From Stercorarius parasiticus (Eukaryota > Chordata > Aves > Charadriiformes > Stercorariidae): a stretch of 64,000 nt of DNA. The notes beneath the pieces were generated by a model that was not told the DNA's origin, searched no databases, and saw only the letters and a program-made list of their open reading frames with translations. Each line of letters opens with the position of its first letter. Position 1 is the stretch's first letter. The translations under genes and the position numbers were made by a program. Shown piece by piece: positions 51,697 to 63,169 of this stretch. Location of the stretch: NCBI GenBank assembly GCA_013396915.1, contig VWZL01000812.1:220081-284080 (forward strand), read 5' to 3'.

Positions 51697-51748
51697 GAAA
51701 AAAAAACCAACAAAAAAACCCAACCAAAACCAAAAAAACAAAACCACC
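51697..51748. repeat. A/C-rich simple tract
   Basis: Poly-A with CCAAC and CCCAACC interruptions, of the same build as the tracts at 3571 and 58303. Confidence 0.9.
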
Positions 51749-52763
51749 TTTCTTCATAGAAATTAAAATCAGTTATCCATATATACCAATGATTTATACT
51801 GGAATTCCCTTCTGTCCCACATGTATGTTTCACACCTCATTTAAAATTAAAAAAATACATTGAATTAATTTAATCCTTTGTGACCTTTTTTTCCCCAGAG
51901 TTCTTAATCAAATGTCTCAATTGATTAATAGGTCTTCATATGACCTTATATTGCTGAAATCTTGTCCTTTTCCTCACTCTCTTTAAATACCAATTAATTC
52001 TAGAGCAAAAAAGAATATCAGCAAATGTTTGCCCATCCTCTAAGACAAATCTCATCCCTTAAAACAAGTTTACTGGAATATAGACAACATAATTTCTGAA
52101 GTTTTCATTACAGTCAGTTCAGCAAAATCGTAGGATGACTTTTGCTAAAAGTAAAGCATCTTCATTGCCCTTCCTATCCTCAGGGGCACATATTTCATAT
52201 ATTATATATTATATTGCATAGTTGGGTCCTCAAGATTTAAAACCAAAGGTGGGTTCATTGTGTTTGGTTGGTTTTCTTGGTTTCGTATGTATTGGCAGAA
52301 TTGGCATACTAGCATTTCCTTTTGAAGCAAAAGATACGATTAGAAGATATGACAAGAATTCCAGCTTCTACATCTGGAAATACTTCCCCTTCAAATGCTC
52401 TGTGGAAGTCCCAGTCCCTCACTATATTTTGGGATTGATTCTCCTTTATGTATGTAGAAAATAATGCCCTAGAAGTTTTGGAACTTTTTCCATTTGTTTC
52501 TGTCACACTGACAAATCAGGTGTAAAACATCAAAGAAACACTTCCTGTTTGTTTTTTTCATATCAACCAGAACTTTATTTTTGTTAAAATCACAGAACAA
52601 AACTTGTATGGTGTTATTTTTACAGAACCTAGGTGCAAACCTGTGGATCTTGTAATGGCACAAAATTTTAACACCTTTAATTGATCGCTTCCAGATGAAG
52701 CTATACACAGGAATATATTACTGACAACTACACTATTGCCTTTTTTCTTCAGTGTGATAACTC

Positions 52764-53463
52764 CATAGAATCATAGAATGGTTAGAGTTGGAAGGGACCT
52801 TAAAGATCATCTACTTCCAAGCCCCCTGCCATGGGCAGGGACACCTCCCACTAGACCAGGTTATGAATTTCTTCCTAATATCTAATCTAAATCTACCTTC
52901 TTTCAGTTTAAAAACATTATCCCTTGTCTTATCACTACACTCCCTGACAAATAGTCCCTCCTCATCTCTCCTGTAGGCACCCTTTAAGTACTGGAAGGCT
53001 GCTATATGGTCTTCCCAGAGCCTTCTCTTCTGCAGGCTGAACAACCCCAACTCTCTCAGCCTGTCTTCATAGGGAAGGTGTTCCAGCCCTCTGATCATCT
53101 TCATGGCCCTCCTCTGGACTTTACTCCAACAGGTCCACTTCCTTCTTATGTTGGGGGCCTCATAGCTGGACACAGTACTCCAGGTGGCATCTCACAAGAG
53201 CAAAGTAGGGGGCCAGAATCACCTCCCTCGACCTGCTGGCCACACTACTTTTCATGCAGCCCAGGATGCGATTGGCTTCCTGGGCTGCGAACGTGCATTG
53301 CCAACTCATGTCGAGCTTCTCATCCACCAACACCCCCAAGTCCTTCTCCTCAGGGCTGCTCTCAATCCTTTCTCTGCCCAGCCTATAATCGTCCTTGGGA
53401 TTGCTGTGACCCAGGTGCAAGACCTTGCACTTGGCCTTGTTGAACTTCAAGAGGTTCTGTTTA
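52764..53463 (-). mobile_element. CR1 LINE, 3' portion with an internal gap (minus strand)
   Basis: It begins at the inverse CR1 3' end (CATAGAATCATAGAATGG). At about 52862 it jumps from ACTAGACCAGGTT directly to ATGAATTTCTTCC, so about 100 bp of 3' UTR present in the copy at 1795 are missing. The rest encodes ORF2 C-terminal codons on the minus strand. Visible pieces include LLKFNKAKCKVLHLGHSN, EKDLGVLVDEKLDMSWQCTF, ASRSREVILAPYFALVRCHL followed by EYCVQL, and FSLQKRRLWEDHIAAFQYLK. The 5' end is lost near 53463. The plus-strand frames at 53006-53573 are antisense to it. Confidence 0.95.
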
Positions 53464-54379
53464 ATCATCTGTTGAATACTGCAGAAGGCGGCAAGAGTAT
53501 TTGCTCTTGTAGGCACTCATACCATTCAGATGTGACAGTTAAGCATATTTTAGTTATGGCAATAGAATTTTAACTCACGGTTCTCTCTTTCTACTCCCCT
53601 TCTTTTTCGTTCTTACACAAACTATAACCATGATCATATTTGTTTATTTATTTGTTTGTTTATTCATGTAAATTCATATTCCCATTTAATGTAGCAGCAA
53701 GAAGTATTTTAAATGTAGCATGTGGAAGAATTCAAATATGGAAAGAATTTGAATGGAAAGTGAGGGGAAAACTAAGTACTTCTATGAATTGTTAATTAAT
53801 TAATTGATGCGTTTCCAGATAGGAAAGGAAGCATAATGAATATTAATGACCGTGGGCTACGAATTGAATCCATTTTTCTCTTTCCCAGAGGAGCAAAACT
53901 ATTTGAACCAATCTTGGCAATGTTTTCCAAGAGTGTTTTGGGGTTTTTTAACCTGCCTTTCTGTGCAATGGCCATTTGGTTTATCCCTTCAGATCATTTG
54001 TTCTTGAAATTTTGCTGTAAATGAAGGAGAAAACAACCCTAAAACACCATGAACTGACAAATAGAAAAATGCATCCATAAAGAAATGAAGGAAAGTAAAT
54101 CTTTTCTTTGAGTACCATAAATTGTGTCTCTTGATCATCATACAGAGTCTTGGATCTCAAGATAGCAGCCTTAGAAATTATGTGTGGGTTTAGATAATGA
54201 TTTGGGGTATTGGGACACACCAGGAAGCTCAGTGTAATCCCCTCTGTAGCAGGTAAGTGGGGAATTTAGATCATCAATGATATTTTGTTTCATATGATAG
54301 CGATTGGAGTTAGGTAAACTATGACATATTAGCAGTACTGGGGAAAAGTGTCCCCATTCAGAGTGAAATAATGTTTAAG

Positions 54380-54417
54380 GGTGGGGTTTTTTGGTTTTTT
54401 GGCTTTTTTTTTTTCCC
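54380..54417. repeat. G/T-rich simple tract (inverse A/C type)
   Basis: GGTGGGGTTTTTTGG followed by T runs and CCC. It is the complement of the A/C tract design. Confidence 0.85.
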
Positions 54418-57400
54418 TTAGTGATCAAATCAATTAGTTTTTAATAAAGTTGAATATAAAGGGAATATTTGCCATAATTACAAGATTTTTTAATAGTTTC
54501 CAATAAAATTTATGAGTATTTTGAATGCAAAAATATTTTTTTAAAATTTATGTACTTTTAAAAAGTCTATATTGTTGATTTTAAATGTTTTAAATTTGTA
54601 TACTTTCTGGAAGAAAAAAAGTTAAATGAGTATGTACTTGCTGAAAGTATTTCATACTATTTCCATCGTGGTTGTCTCACTATAGAGCAATATCCTTCAA
54701 AAATGAGTAGGAGGGGAAAATATTTCTTAACTTAAGACTAAGAAGTATTTACTTAATGTCATGGAGAATCAATAGATAAATAGCTACATCGGTTTGTGGG
54801 TGTTTCTGACTGATTTCTGCGCTATCTCAGAGTGAGCAGTTCTGCTGTCAGCTTTAACATGTTTTGAGGGAAAAGTATCACCTACTTATATTGAAACACC
54901 ATAAAATACAGGTAGTCTTGTATATCAGTTTAGGCCTCAACATAAAAGCTTTCTAGAGTTTTACTTAATTCATTGTTATCTTTTCTGTCTCCAACTACAA
55001 AATTGAAATCTTCGTATATGCTAGGTGAATTTAATTTCTGGACATGCTGACCTCTTTTTCAGTTGAAGAACAGTATGGAAAACTTCCATCCTCAGGACAG
55101 CTGGTCACAAAGCTGGGCAACCCTTGAAGTGAAACTGTTCCCTTCTTTCCCTGTCAGAGAGCTTTTTTGACTGTAATATAGACATTTCTGTAGTTATTCT
55201 TCATTATTCCCTCAAAATGTTAATTGAGACATATAATAAATAGTAATGATTTTCCATTGTATGGGTGCATCATCAAATATCAAAGTACATAAAATAAGGA
55301 CTAACATGAGACTCAAAATCTGAAAGGCACTTTGAAGGTAAAAAGTCCTCCAGAAGTGTTCGATGTTAAAAATACTTTGTCAGATGTAGAGCATATACAA
55401 ATGATTGAATAAGCCATAGGACTGAGCTAGGACCTAGGCATATAATTTTATATATTTTATATATATCTACTTTATCCCTGTTATACACGTATCCAGAATT
55501 TAGAGCCATGACTCTGAACCTTTACTCAGCTTTCAGTAATTTCTCAAGTTTCAGAAGCACCAAAAAATGCATCCCTATTCATGTCCTGATCCATCTGATA
55601 GGTGAACTGGTGGGCAGGTTAACTCATATCTAAGCCCAAGTAGAACCTACAAACTGAACTTTCTTTTGACCTCATCCCAGTTACAGTGTGAGTGGGGACA
55701 CACTGCCAACAGTCAAGTTTTCCCCAATACACTCCAAGGCTGACAGAAGGGCTCGTGCCTTCCTCCTAATTAGCCAGTAACTCTGGGAAAAGTACGCAGG
55801 GAAGCAGAGGGAGAACTGGACTGAGTGTTCTGCCTGACCATAATTCCTGCAATTTTTGGAATTGCCTGTTCTGAACAGTTGCATCTTAGAACTCCTGCTG
55901 TCTGTATAAAGTCCCCTAAGTCTTGAAAAAGAAAGAATTTTCTTCAATTCTAAGGAGGTGCATTAACACTGGGATATTGCCTGCAGTGAATTTAACATTG
56001 TTTTGATAATGTCAGCACCAGTAAGGATCTAGTTTACTGTTTGGCTGCAACAAGTGCATGCTGAGTCATCTGACTACAACAAAATCTCTCATTTTTCTAT
56101 CATGAGGAAGATGAACCTGACTTGAGCATGTAAGTTACAGACAACTGTTCACCAAATGTTCGTTATGATTTTTGAGAAAAAGTAGGTATCCAACCGCCTG
56201 TGTGACAGGCCAAGGACTTGGCCTTCCCTATGGGCAATCTTGAATAAACTGTGCAGAATGGTCTTTGGTGAAGTTTCCAATTTTGTAGCACCTAATAATC
56301 AAGACTTGATTTACTGTGTGCCTTGTGTTCCCTAGGATGAATGGTGTCTTCAGTAACATTGAAGTCCCATTGGAGATTTGGCTTATTGCATTTCTATAAT
56401 CATTAACTTTAAAAGACTAAATGGGATTATGAAAACTGTCAGCCTCACTCTATTAACAGAGATAAGGATGTCCATAAAGAGATCATTCTGAAAATGGGAT
56501 GTCTGTTAATCATGATTTTCAGTGCACTTTATGTTTTGAGAATATCCCACAAATATGTTTCATTCGGTAATGCTACCTTGAACCTAAAATGCAGTTGTGT
56601 TCACCATCCCGTGATCAGTATTTGTTATTTTTCTATAACAAGAGAAAGACCAGAAATATTAACTTTATACTTTGGTAAGTTTCTCCTACTAAGAAAAGCG
56701 ACATTGCATCCTTCCTTGAATAACAGTGTCAAAGGAAGTGATCCTTAGAAATACTTCAGTGATTGGCATTAGCAAGGCTTTGATACATACTATTTATACA
56801 AAAAACTATTATGCTTCACTTAGTTCCTTTGATGTCCTTGAAAGAGATGGCACATAATTCCCCATGTAGAAAATGTGCACAATGCCTTATAATGAATACG
56901 AACATTTTCCTTTACACACTGTGGAGTGTGTCATGTGCAGTCACTAAGATTTATGCTGGAGTTTGAGAGACTACAACATGATGGTAACCTTGCAGTTAGG
57001 AATGAGAGTAAGCTGCTGGTTAGGTTATGGGCTTGAACTTCAGATCTTCTGGCTCTGCATACTCCTATTTGTGGCAAGTATAGTAATAGATAAAGACTGG
57101 ACAAATATGATGATGAAGTATGGTATTTAATCTGTGTTGGTTGATGCACGCTTGTTTCGTTGTTCATTATAAGATACTTAACCAACCTCTGTAACTTCAA
57201 AAGTATCTTTCAAAATTCCCCTTGACCATTGATCACAAATAGGTGCTAACTTCATAAAACTTCCAGTTTTGTTTATTTGTTTTTAATATCTATCATCTGT
57301 GCGCGTGCAACAAAAGAAGAACAAATGACACAGAAAGCTTTCTCTCTTGGCACTAGCAAATGTCAGCAGTTGTCCCCATATTGTTTTATTGCGTTGTAAG

Positions 57401-58302
57401 ATTTATAAACATTTGCTAGTGATTCACTAAACTGCTTTCCATACAAAGTGTTAGAAGTGACACATGTGACTTTAAATATTATGTTGTGTTATTACTATTC
57501 GAAAAGGTGGTGATCAGTTAGCTGTGCAGAAAACAGCTGTCTTAGAAACAGTAAAATTAACGTTTTGAATTCCAGCAAATTCCCAACTGCCTTTTCTTTC
57601 AAAGACTTTCAACAGAGTATATCAATAGTTAAACAGAGAAACGATAGATGAGAGACTGGGGATTACTTAGGAGGCTAGCCTGAAAAAAAAAAAAAAGAAG
57701 AAGAAAATATGCTACGTTAATATATGATAGAAGTACAGAGGGATAATGAGAAGCTGCAAAATATGTAAACTGAAAAACATATCACAAAGAAGTTTCTCAG
57801 TAAGTGCTAGAGAATTTCATCACAATTGGATGTAAGTCTTTGTTATCTTCCATTGTATTTGGGGAAAGTTGTACAAAGCATTTTCCTTAGCCTAAGTTTT
57901 ATTTTTGCTTTAATAACCCAAATGGTGCTGACTTCACAAGATGTTTCCTCAAGAGATTTCCCACTGTATGTGCTTGAGATTATTATGATGGATTGTGATT
58001 TACTGTACACTAAGTGGGGCCTTCCAAGTGCTGCTGTATTCTCATGGAGGTTAAATAGTATTCAGTATGGAACACTGTCAAAAATGTTTTCTGTTGTGGC
58101 AAGAAAACAACAGAAAAAATAAAGGAGCACTCGCCTACCCACACTCACTGTGGCCAGTCTACTTTTGCTGCCAGGTTGGAGCAAGCCTCAAAAAATGGAG
58201 GCAATAGTTTGGGAGTGAGTTCTCTGATGCTAGATAACATACTGGTGTGACTTCAAATTTTTAACAAATTATTGATTCTGCTGCACAAAAATATCTGTTG
58301 GA

Positions 58303-58345
58303 GAAAAAAAAAGAAAAAACCACCACCAAAAAAACCCAACCAAAC
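58303..58345. repeat. A/C-rich simple tract
   Basis: Poly-A with one G, then CCACCACC, seven A, then CCCAACCAAAC. Confidence 0.9.
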
Positions 58346-58534
58346 TGTGAAGCTATTCATTCTGTCATTTCTTAACTTACTATATTTGGGTTGCGCCTAA
58401 TTACCAGTGGATCACCTATTATTTGGTTTTTAACTTAATTTCAGAAGAATCCTACAGTGTGAAAAGAGAAGCATTAATTCTCCTATATCTATTCCATGCT
58501 TCAAGAGGATGGTTTAGAAGTTTAACTTCTTTAA

Positions 58535-58625
58535 TTTATAAATAATTTTTATATATGTATATATATTATTTATTTAGATAATATATTTATTTTCTTTAAA
58601 ATAAGTATATATTTATTTTATTGTT
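58535..58625. repeat. AT-rich low complexity (TATATA/TTTA units)
   Basis: A long A/T-only stretch including TATATATGTATATATATT and TTATTTATTTAGATAATATA. Confidence 0.85.
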
Positions 58626-59689
58626 TCAAGAGTCAATAAATCAATTGCAGTACAAAACAAAGATAGTCAGACAAATAAAAGTGCGATTCAAATTATTTTT
58701 TAAATAAAACATTGACAGTATCTAGAGGAAAAAAGTTGCTAGCACAATTCCCACAGCAACTTAAACCTGAGTGGCTTTTGTTTGACTCATATCATCAAGT
58801 GATTCACTTGTGTATTGTTTTTAAAAATTCTGTCTGACACTGTTGACATATCATGTCCTTTGAGTTTCTCCCTCTTATTCAGAAATCAAGGCAGAAAGTT
58901 TGCTTCATAAAATATTAATAGATGCTAGTATTGTCTCTGACCTTACTTGATCAAAGTGGTTAGTGTCAAAGTTTAATTGCATTTCATGTGTTTTGGTGAC
59001 GTCTCTAAATCTTTCATGGATTCAATAAATTATTAGCATCACAAGAAAATCTCAGACAGCTGTAATATAAAGTTGGAAAATTCTGTAAACTAAAACTTGA
59101 GACTTAAATGAATATTTAATTTATTTAATCTTAATCTCTTCCTCCAACTCTTAGTAAAGAAGATCAAAGCCCGAATACCTCTATGAGGCAGGGAATATTT
59201 TGGGTGGTTTTGTAGTTGAACCTAGAAAGAAAGTCTACCTTAACTTGAATAGTTACTATGATAATCTTGAGATACCAAAGCTTGTTTGTTTCTTTGGATT
59301 TTTTTGCAAGACTGCTGCAGACCTTGTCATTTATAGTCAGAAGCTGATTTCTGGCCCTTGTACTGAGCAGACATGCTGATATTTAACGCAGTTCTTTCTC
59401 TTCAGTGAAAAGGATTCAGTTATTTTTTTTCCATCTTTATGTAGCTGGTTTCCTTCTCTAATAATTTTATTAGCAGTTTTGCTAGGATTGTACTTTTCCT
59501 TCTAATATCCATTTGAATCTATGGTCAACTGCCAGTCTTCCTCAAGCAATGGTGGTAAGTTGTTACAATAAGCCATCCATGTCCCAAGGTTTTTGTTGAG
59601 AAGGGTATAACACGGATGATAGAGTCCCTTTCTCCTCCGTCTTGGATATCTTTGAGTTTATTTTTATATTTTTCCTTGCCCCATGTTGC

Positions 59690-59980
59690 TGCCTTCTGTC
59701 TGCTCCCAGTTGAGTATGAGTGTGATCCCACGGACTCCCCAGGCTCAGCCCCTCAGCGGTTCTTGTTTGTTGAGAAATGACCCCCTGGGTTTGCCAGATC
59801 CTTCCCACAGAGGTGCTGGTGAGCTCAAGCTCAGGCAAGGGAGGCAACAGGCACTTGGCCCCAAGGCAGGTGCTGAAACTAGCTCAGCCCAGGTCTGGCC
59901 AAGGTGAGCCCAGCCCTGACATCTGTGCTCTCAGCTCAGAGTACAGCCCTGTACAGCCTAACAGGCTCTGTTAGGATGGC
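59690..59980. other. GC-richer block of unknown origin with a small hairpin
   Basis: This 290-bp block is clearly richer in G+C than its surroundings and contains repeated words such as GCTCAGCCC and CAGCTCAG. It ends with CCTAACAG-GCT-CTGTTAGG (59957-59975), a perfect 8-bp stem with a 3-base loop. It precedes the LTR fragment and may belong to the same old insertion, but I do not recognise it. Short frames on both strands have no domains. Confidence 0.4.
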
Positions 59981-60159
59981 AAAAAGTCGTATTCACTGCA
60001 CTACAGCACTACATGTGGAATCCGTTACATGCTTACCTTTTTATATTTCTAAGACAATTTTTTAACTGGAGCTTTTCAAGGATCAACTTTACACGGTAGC
60101 TGCAAAAATGACCGTGCCAGTGCAACTGAGGGAGCAGTGAACCACAGCAGATGAGCCCA

Positions 60160-60660
60160 ATGGAAGCTGTGACCCAGTGGGAAGCCCACACTGGAGCAGG
60201 CTCCCAGGAAGACCTGTGGACCCATGGAAAGAGGAGCCCGTGTTGGAGAAGGTTTGCTGGCAGGACTTGTGACCCCATGGTGGAACCCATGCTGGAGCAA
60301 TCTATTCCTTAAGGACTGCACCCTGTGGAAAGGACCAACCCTGGAGCAGTTCATGAAAAACTGTAGCCCATGGGAAGGACCCACCTTGAAGTTCATGGAC
60401 TGTTTCCCGTGGCAGGGACCCCATGCTGGAGCAGGGGAATCGTATGAGAAGTCCTCCCTCTGAGGAGGAAGGAGATGCAGAGACAATGTGCGATGAACTG
60501 ACTGCAACCCCCATTCCCTGTCCCCCTGTGCCGCTGGATGGGGAGGAGGTAGAGAATTTGGAATGAAGTTCAGCGTGGGAAGAAGGGAGGGGTGAGGGGA
60601 AGGTGTTTTAAGATTTGATTTTATTTCTCATTACCCTACTCTGATTTGATTGGCAATATA
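60160..60660 (+). mobile_element. ERVL-type LTR fragment (plus orientation) with internal tandem repeat
   Basis: The block contains CCCATGCTGGAGCAG-type units, then CTGAGGAGGAAGGAGATGCA, CTGACTGCAACCCCCATTCC, GGAGGTAGAGAATTTGG and GTGTTTTAAGATTTGATTTT followed by ATTTCTCATTACCCTACTCT. From memory this is the middle part of an abundant avian endogenous-retrovirus LTR of ERVL type. It is broken off at GATTGGCAATATA, so the U5 end is missing, and the start of the LTR is also absent. Sequence at 60030-60159 may belong to it too. Open frames across it on both strands are by-products of the repeat units. Confidence 0.7.
60166..60440 (+). repeat. Diverged tandem repeat inside the LTR, about six units of 39-52 bp
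   Basis: Unit starts were read at about 60166, 60213, 60265, 60315, 60361 and 60400. Each contains a CTGTG...CCCRTGG core followed by a GGARC-CCACNCTGGAGCAG-like core. Confidence 0.75.
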
Positions 60661-61489
60661 TGAGATGTAAAGACAGGGAAGGATGTAGAGTCTTTCCAGC
60701 CTAACAGAAAACAATGCATTCAGCAAGACATCTTAGGTGATCATTTGTACCCCACAAAACTAATATCTTCCTTATACATGTAGAGTGCCCTAACCCCCTT
60801 TGACGATTTAATCATTCATGCACTATGGAGAACCTTAACCATAAAAAAAGCTCACAAAATTTCTAAGGTGTATGTCTTTGGCAGCTGCATCAAAGAGGGC
60901 ACTCCTGCAAGGACAATAGTATCAGTTACCCAGAGAAGTAAATAGTCCAACAAGTTACTTTCAATTTATTTCTGTTGAGAGCAGCTGATCAAAACAGAAG
61001 GAAGAAAGGTGCAGAATTCAGAGACACACACCAAGCCAGACACCCAAACTTAAATGGGTCTTGGCTATTTTGCAGGCTGAGCCAAAGGTCCATGGAGAAC
61101 TGAGATTGCTACAGCAAGTGCATCCCACAACTCCAATGTGTGCAACAGAACAAATGTCCCCAGCAGCTCTTGGATTCTGTCCTTTTTTATCTGCTAGGCT
61201 GCCAGGTCACACTCCCGCTAACCTTCTGGGCCATCAGGAGGATTTCTTCTTGGGACTGGCTGCACTTGCATACGCCACTCAGACTCAACCGATACATTTC
61301 AGGATGGGGTATTTATTTGGGCCAGGCTTGGTCTCACCAGTTATTCCTCTTTCATGCTGGAGAGCTATGAATTTACCTCAAGTGGTATGGGAAGATGTGG
61401 ACGTCTTTGAAAGAATTGTCAGCATAGAAGTAATAGATCAGTAATAGCAAGTGCCAAAGATGCCATATCTGCAGTCTTTGTCAGAGCAA
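60661..61489. other. Unassigned sequence between LTR fragment and gypsy relic
   Basis: No recognised family. A 127-codon plus-strand frame (61061-61444) begins MAILQAEPKV. It has no domain that I recognise and lies beside the 3' side of the minus-strand pol relic. It may be decayed retroelement sequence. Confidence 0.45.
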
Positions 61490-63075
61490 CACTTCTCTAA
61501 GAGGAGTGACTCTCAGTTCACTGATATGATAGGATGCAATTTAGTCTGTAGCCATCTGGACCTTCCTGAAATAGGACAAGTGACCCTGACAACTTTTAAA
61601 GGACATAATTTAGGTTCAGCTTCAGGACTTCTGAAAAATACAATACTTCCTGCTTAAAAAAAAAAAAGAAAAAGTAATGTATATATATGTTGATTCACAG
61701 ATTAGATTGATACATAGATTTATGTATATGTGTGTATATATATGTATATAGAAAACACCAAACACCCACACTCATACACACAGCAAAATTGAGACAACTC
61801 AGTTTTTTCTTGAGATAGCATCATATGAGAACTTCAGCAGGACTGATCCCAGTAATGGACAAGGAGGGGCATCTTTGTTTCTCATCACCATCCGTACAGT
61901 TGATTATTTGCCTAGAGATTGTATGGCAGAAACTTAATTAAGTTACTTCTTCTGAAGTCCTTCAACTAATCAGAGATGAAGGCTGTTCTATTACTGAATA
62001 TGCCAGTATCTGCTGACATACGAGTTGTGAATGGATGGCAAAGTGCATAAAGTGTCTTGTTAGATATTTGTGATGAGAATGAATCATCCTGGGCCATTTT
62101 AAACAAAAATCTAGTGTAATCATAAGTTCTTGGGAAGAGTCTCAAGAACAAGAGACTTGGAAAACAATACATTAATTTACCACTGTCTTCACAGAGGTGT
62201 TGATTCATTAGCAATTCTTTCATGGGAACAAAGCTCTGATATGCTTCAGAAAGATTACTAGTGGGTCTAGACTGCTGAGTCAGAAAGAATAATATTATTT
62301 TCCCGCAAGAAGAATCTTTTGTTGCAGTCTGCTCATGCTGAAGAGTGAAAAGAAATCACTCCAGCAACAAATTTCTCTTCTGGACATCTCTTCAGACTGA
62401 ATTGTGCCTTTATTGGATCACTGACAATCATTTCTGACCTGAAGAGACCAATCAGGGAATGATTCCAGTATCAGCTTTTCAGATGGAGGTGAAAGTACTT
62501 TGACATTTACATCAGCAGGAGCTCATCATGTCAATTTTTCGGGCTTGCAAACAGCTATGCAATCAAAGGGACCATCTCTGCGGTCATCAGGATGTGACTG
62601 GCAATGTCAGCTTGTCTTTCTCTAGAACATATTTGCAATCTGTGTGAATCTCCACCTTATAACTAGAGACAGCATTTAGAATTTCAGTAGCAAGCACTTG
62701 TCTCAAGCATAACTTCATTGAGTTGGTGTCAAAGTTCTTGAATAGTAAGTGATAAGCACTTCATTCCCATCTGGTCATGTGTAGCAGAGATTGACTCCAA
62801 TGCCATAGACTGGAACATCACATGATAATCAGCAATGTCTGGTTGTCATAGTGGATAAGCAGAATTGGATGTCAGTCATTTGCTCACATTTTTGAAATGC
62901 ACTTTGTGCTGGAAAGTCCATTTTCATGGAACTGTCTTGTCAAAGAAGCAAAGAAGAGGTTTGGTGATCATTGCTTGTCATGTTAGGGAACTGTAGCAGA
63001 AGTTCCAAGGAATACCTAGAGACTTTGTTTGTGCTTTGTCTGAGATAAATTAAACGTTGCCTTCTCTTTGTGCTG
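61490..63075 (-). pseudogene. Decayed Ty3/gypsy-type LTR retrotransposon pol relic (minus strand)
   Basis: Reading the minus strand downward, allowing stops and frame changes, the following motifs appear in the order of Ty3/gypsy Pol. RT thumb at 63030-63004: KQSL, stop, VFLG, matching the ELRSFLG motif. RT end at about 62900: AFQK. RNase H entry at 62825-62796: LSCDVPVYGIG, matching the CDASxYGIG motif. At 62742-62719: YYSRTLTPTQ. At 62658-62638: KVEIHTD, matching TDHKPL. Linker at 62546-62500: CKPEKL and ADVNVKVLS, matching YKPGK...ADxLSR. Integrase zinc-finger region at 62096-62085: WPRM, with its Cys residues lost. Integrase C-terminus at 61850-61824: GISPAEVLI, matching SPAELLM. Final barrel at 61590-61564: VRVTCPISG followed by W. 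Many stops make it a fossil. Most of the integrase DDE core is missing between 62030 and 61860. A poly-A and TATATG stretch interrupts it at 61655-61760. The host role, if any, is none visible. Confidence 0.7.
61655..61760. repeat. Poly-A followed by TATATG microsatellite
   Basis: Twelve A, a G, then more A, followed by TATATATATG and later GTATATGTGTGTATATATAT. It interrupts the gypsy pol relic between two integrase C-terminal motifs. Confidence 0.9.
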
Positions 63076-63169
63076 TGAAACATATATATATCTATTTAGC
63101 CTCTTTCTATAACTACAGTACCTAAGAGGGTGACAATCTCTTAGTCCCTCCTCTGCTTTCACTGTTGGT

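Larger units (their letters stand above)
47251..52763. other. Unannotated AT-rich sequence
   Basis: About 5.5 kb with no supportable gene. It holds a 15-bp tandem duplication (48791-48820), paired CACGTG boxes (49470-49502) and two A/C-rich tracts (50774-50826 and 51697-51748). Confidence 0.6.
53464..59689. other. Unannotated AT-rich sequence
   Basis: About 6.2 kb with no supportable gene. It contains (TTTA/TTTG)n at about 53639-53666, a G/T-rich tract at 54380-54417, AT-rich low complexity at about 55440-55470 and 58535-58625, and an A/C-rich tract at 58303-58345. The 98-codon frame at 57826-58122 resembles no family that I know. Confidence 0.6.

Noticed and set aside
53006..53573. Two long plus-strand frames, 129 and 145 codons
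   Set aside because: They are antisense to CR1 ORF2 and arise from its codon structure.
57826..58122. 98-codon frame with a hydrophobic N-terminal half
   Set aside because: Looks membrane-like only through T-rich composition; no family resemblance.
60033..60514. Several frames of 70-143 codons on both strands
   Set aside because: They fall in the LTR tandem repeat; the repeat period keeps frames open without coding meaning.
61230..61300. Minus-strand EEILLMAQK considered as the integrase SPAELLM motif
   Set aside because: GISPAEVLI at 61824-61850 is a closer match and is in better order with the C-terminal VRV...W motif, so this one is coincidental.
62620..62680. Minus-strand VEIHTD considered as a retroviral RNase H TDS motif
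   Set aside because: The surrounding YGIG and SRTLTPT words fit the Ty3/gypsy RNase H (TDHKPL) instead.
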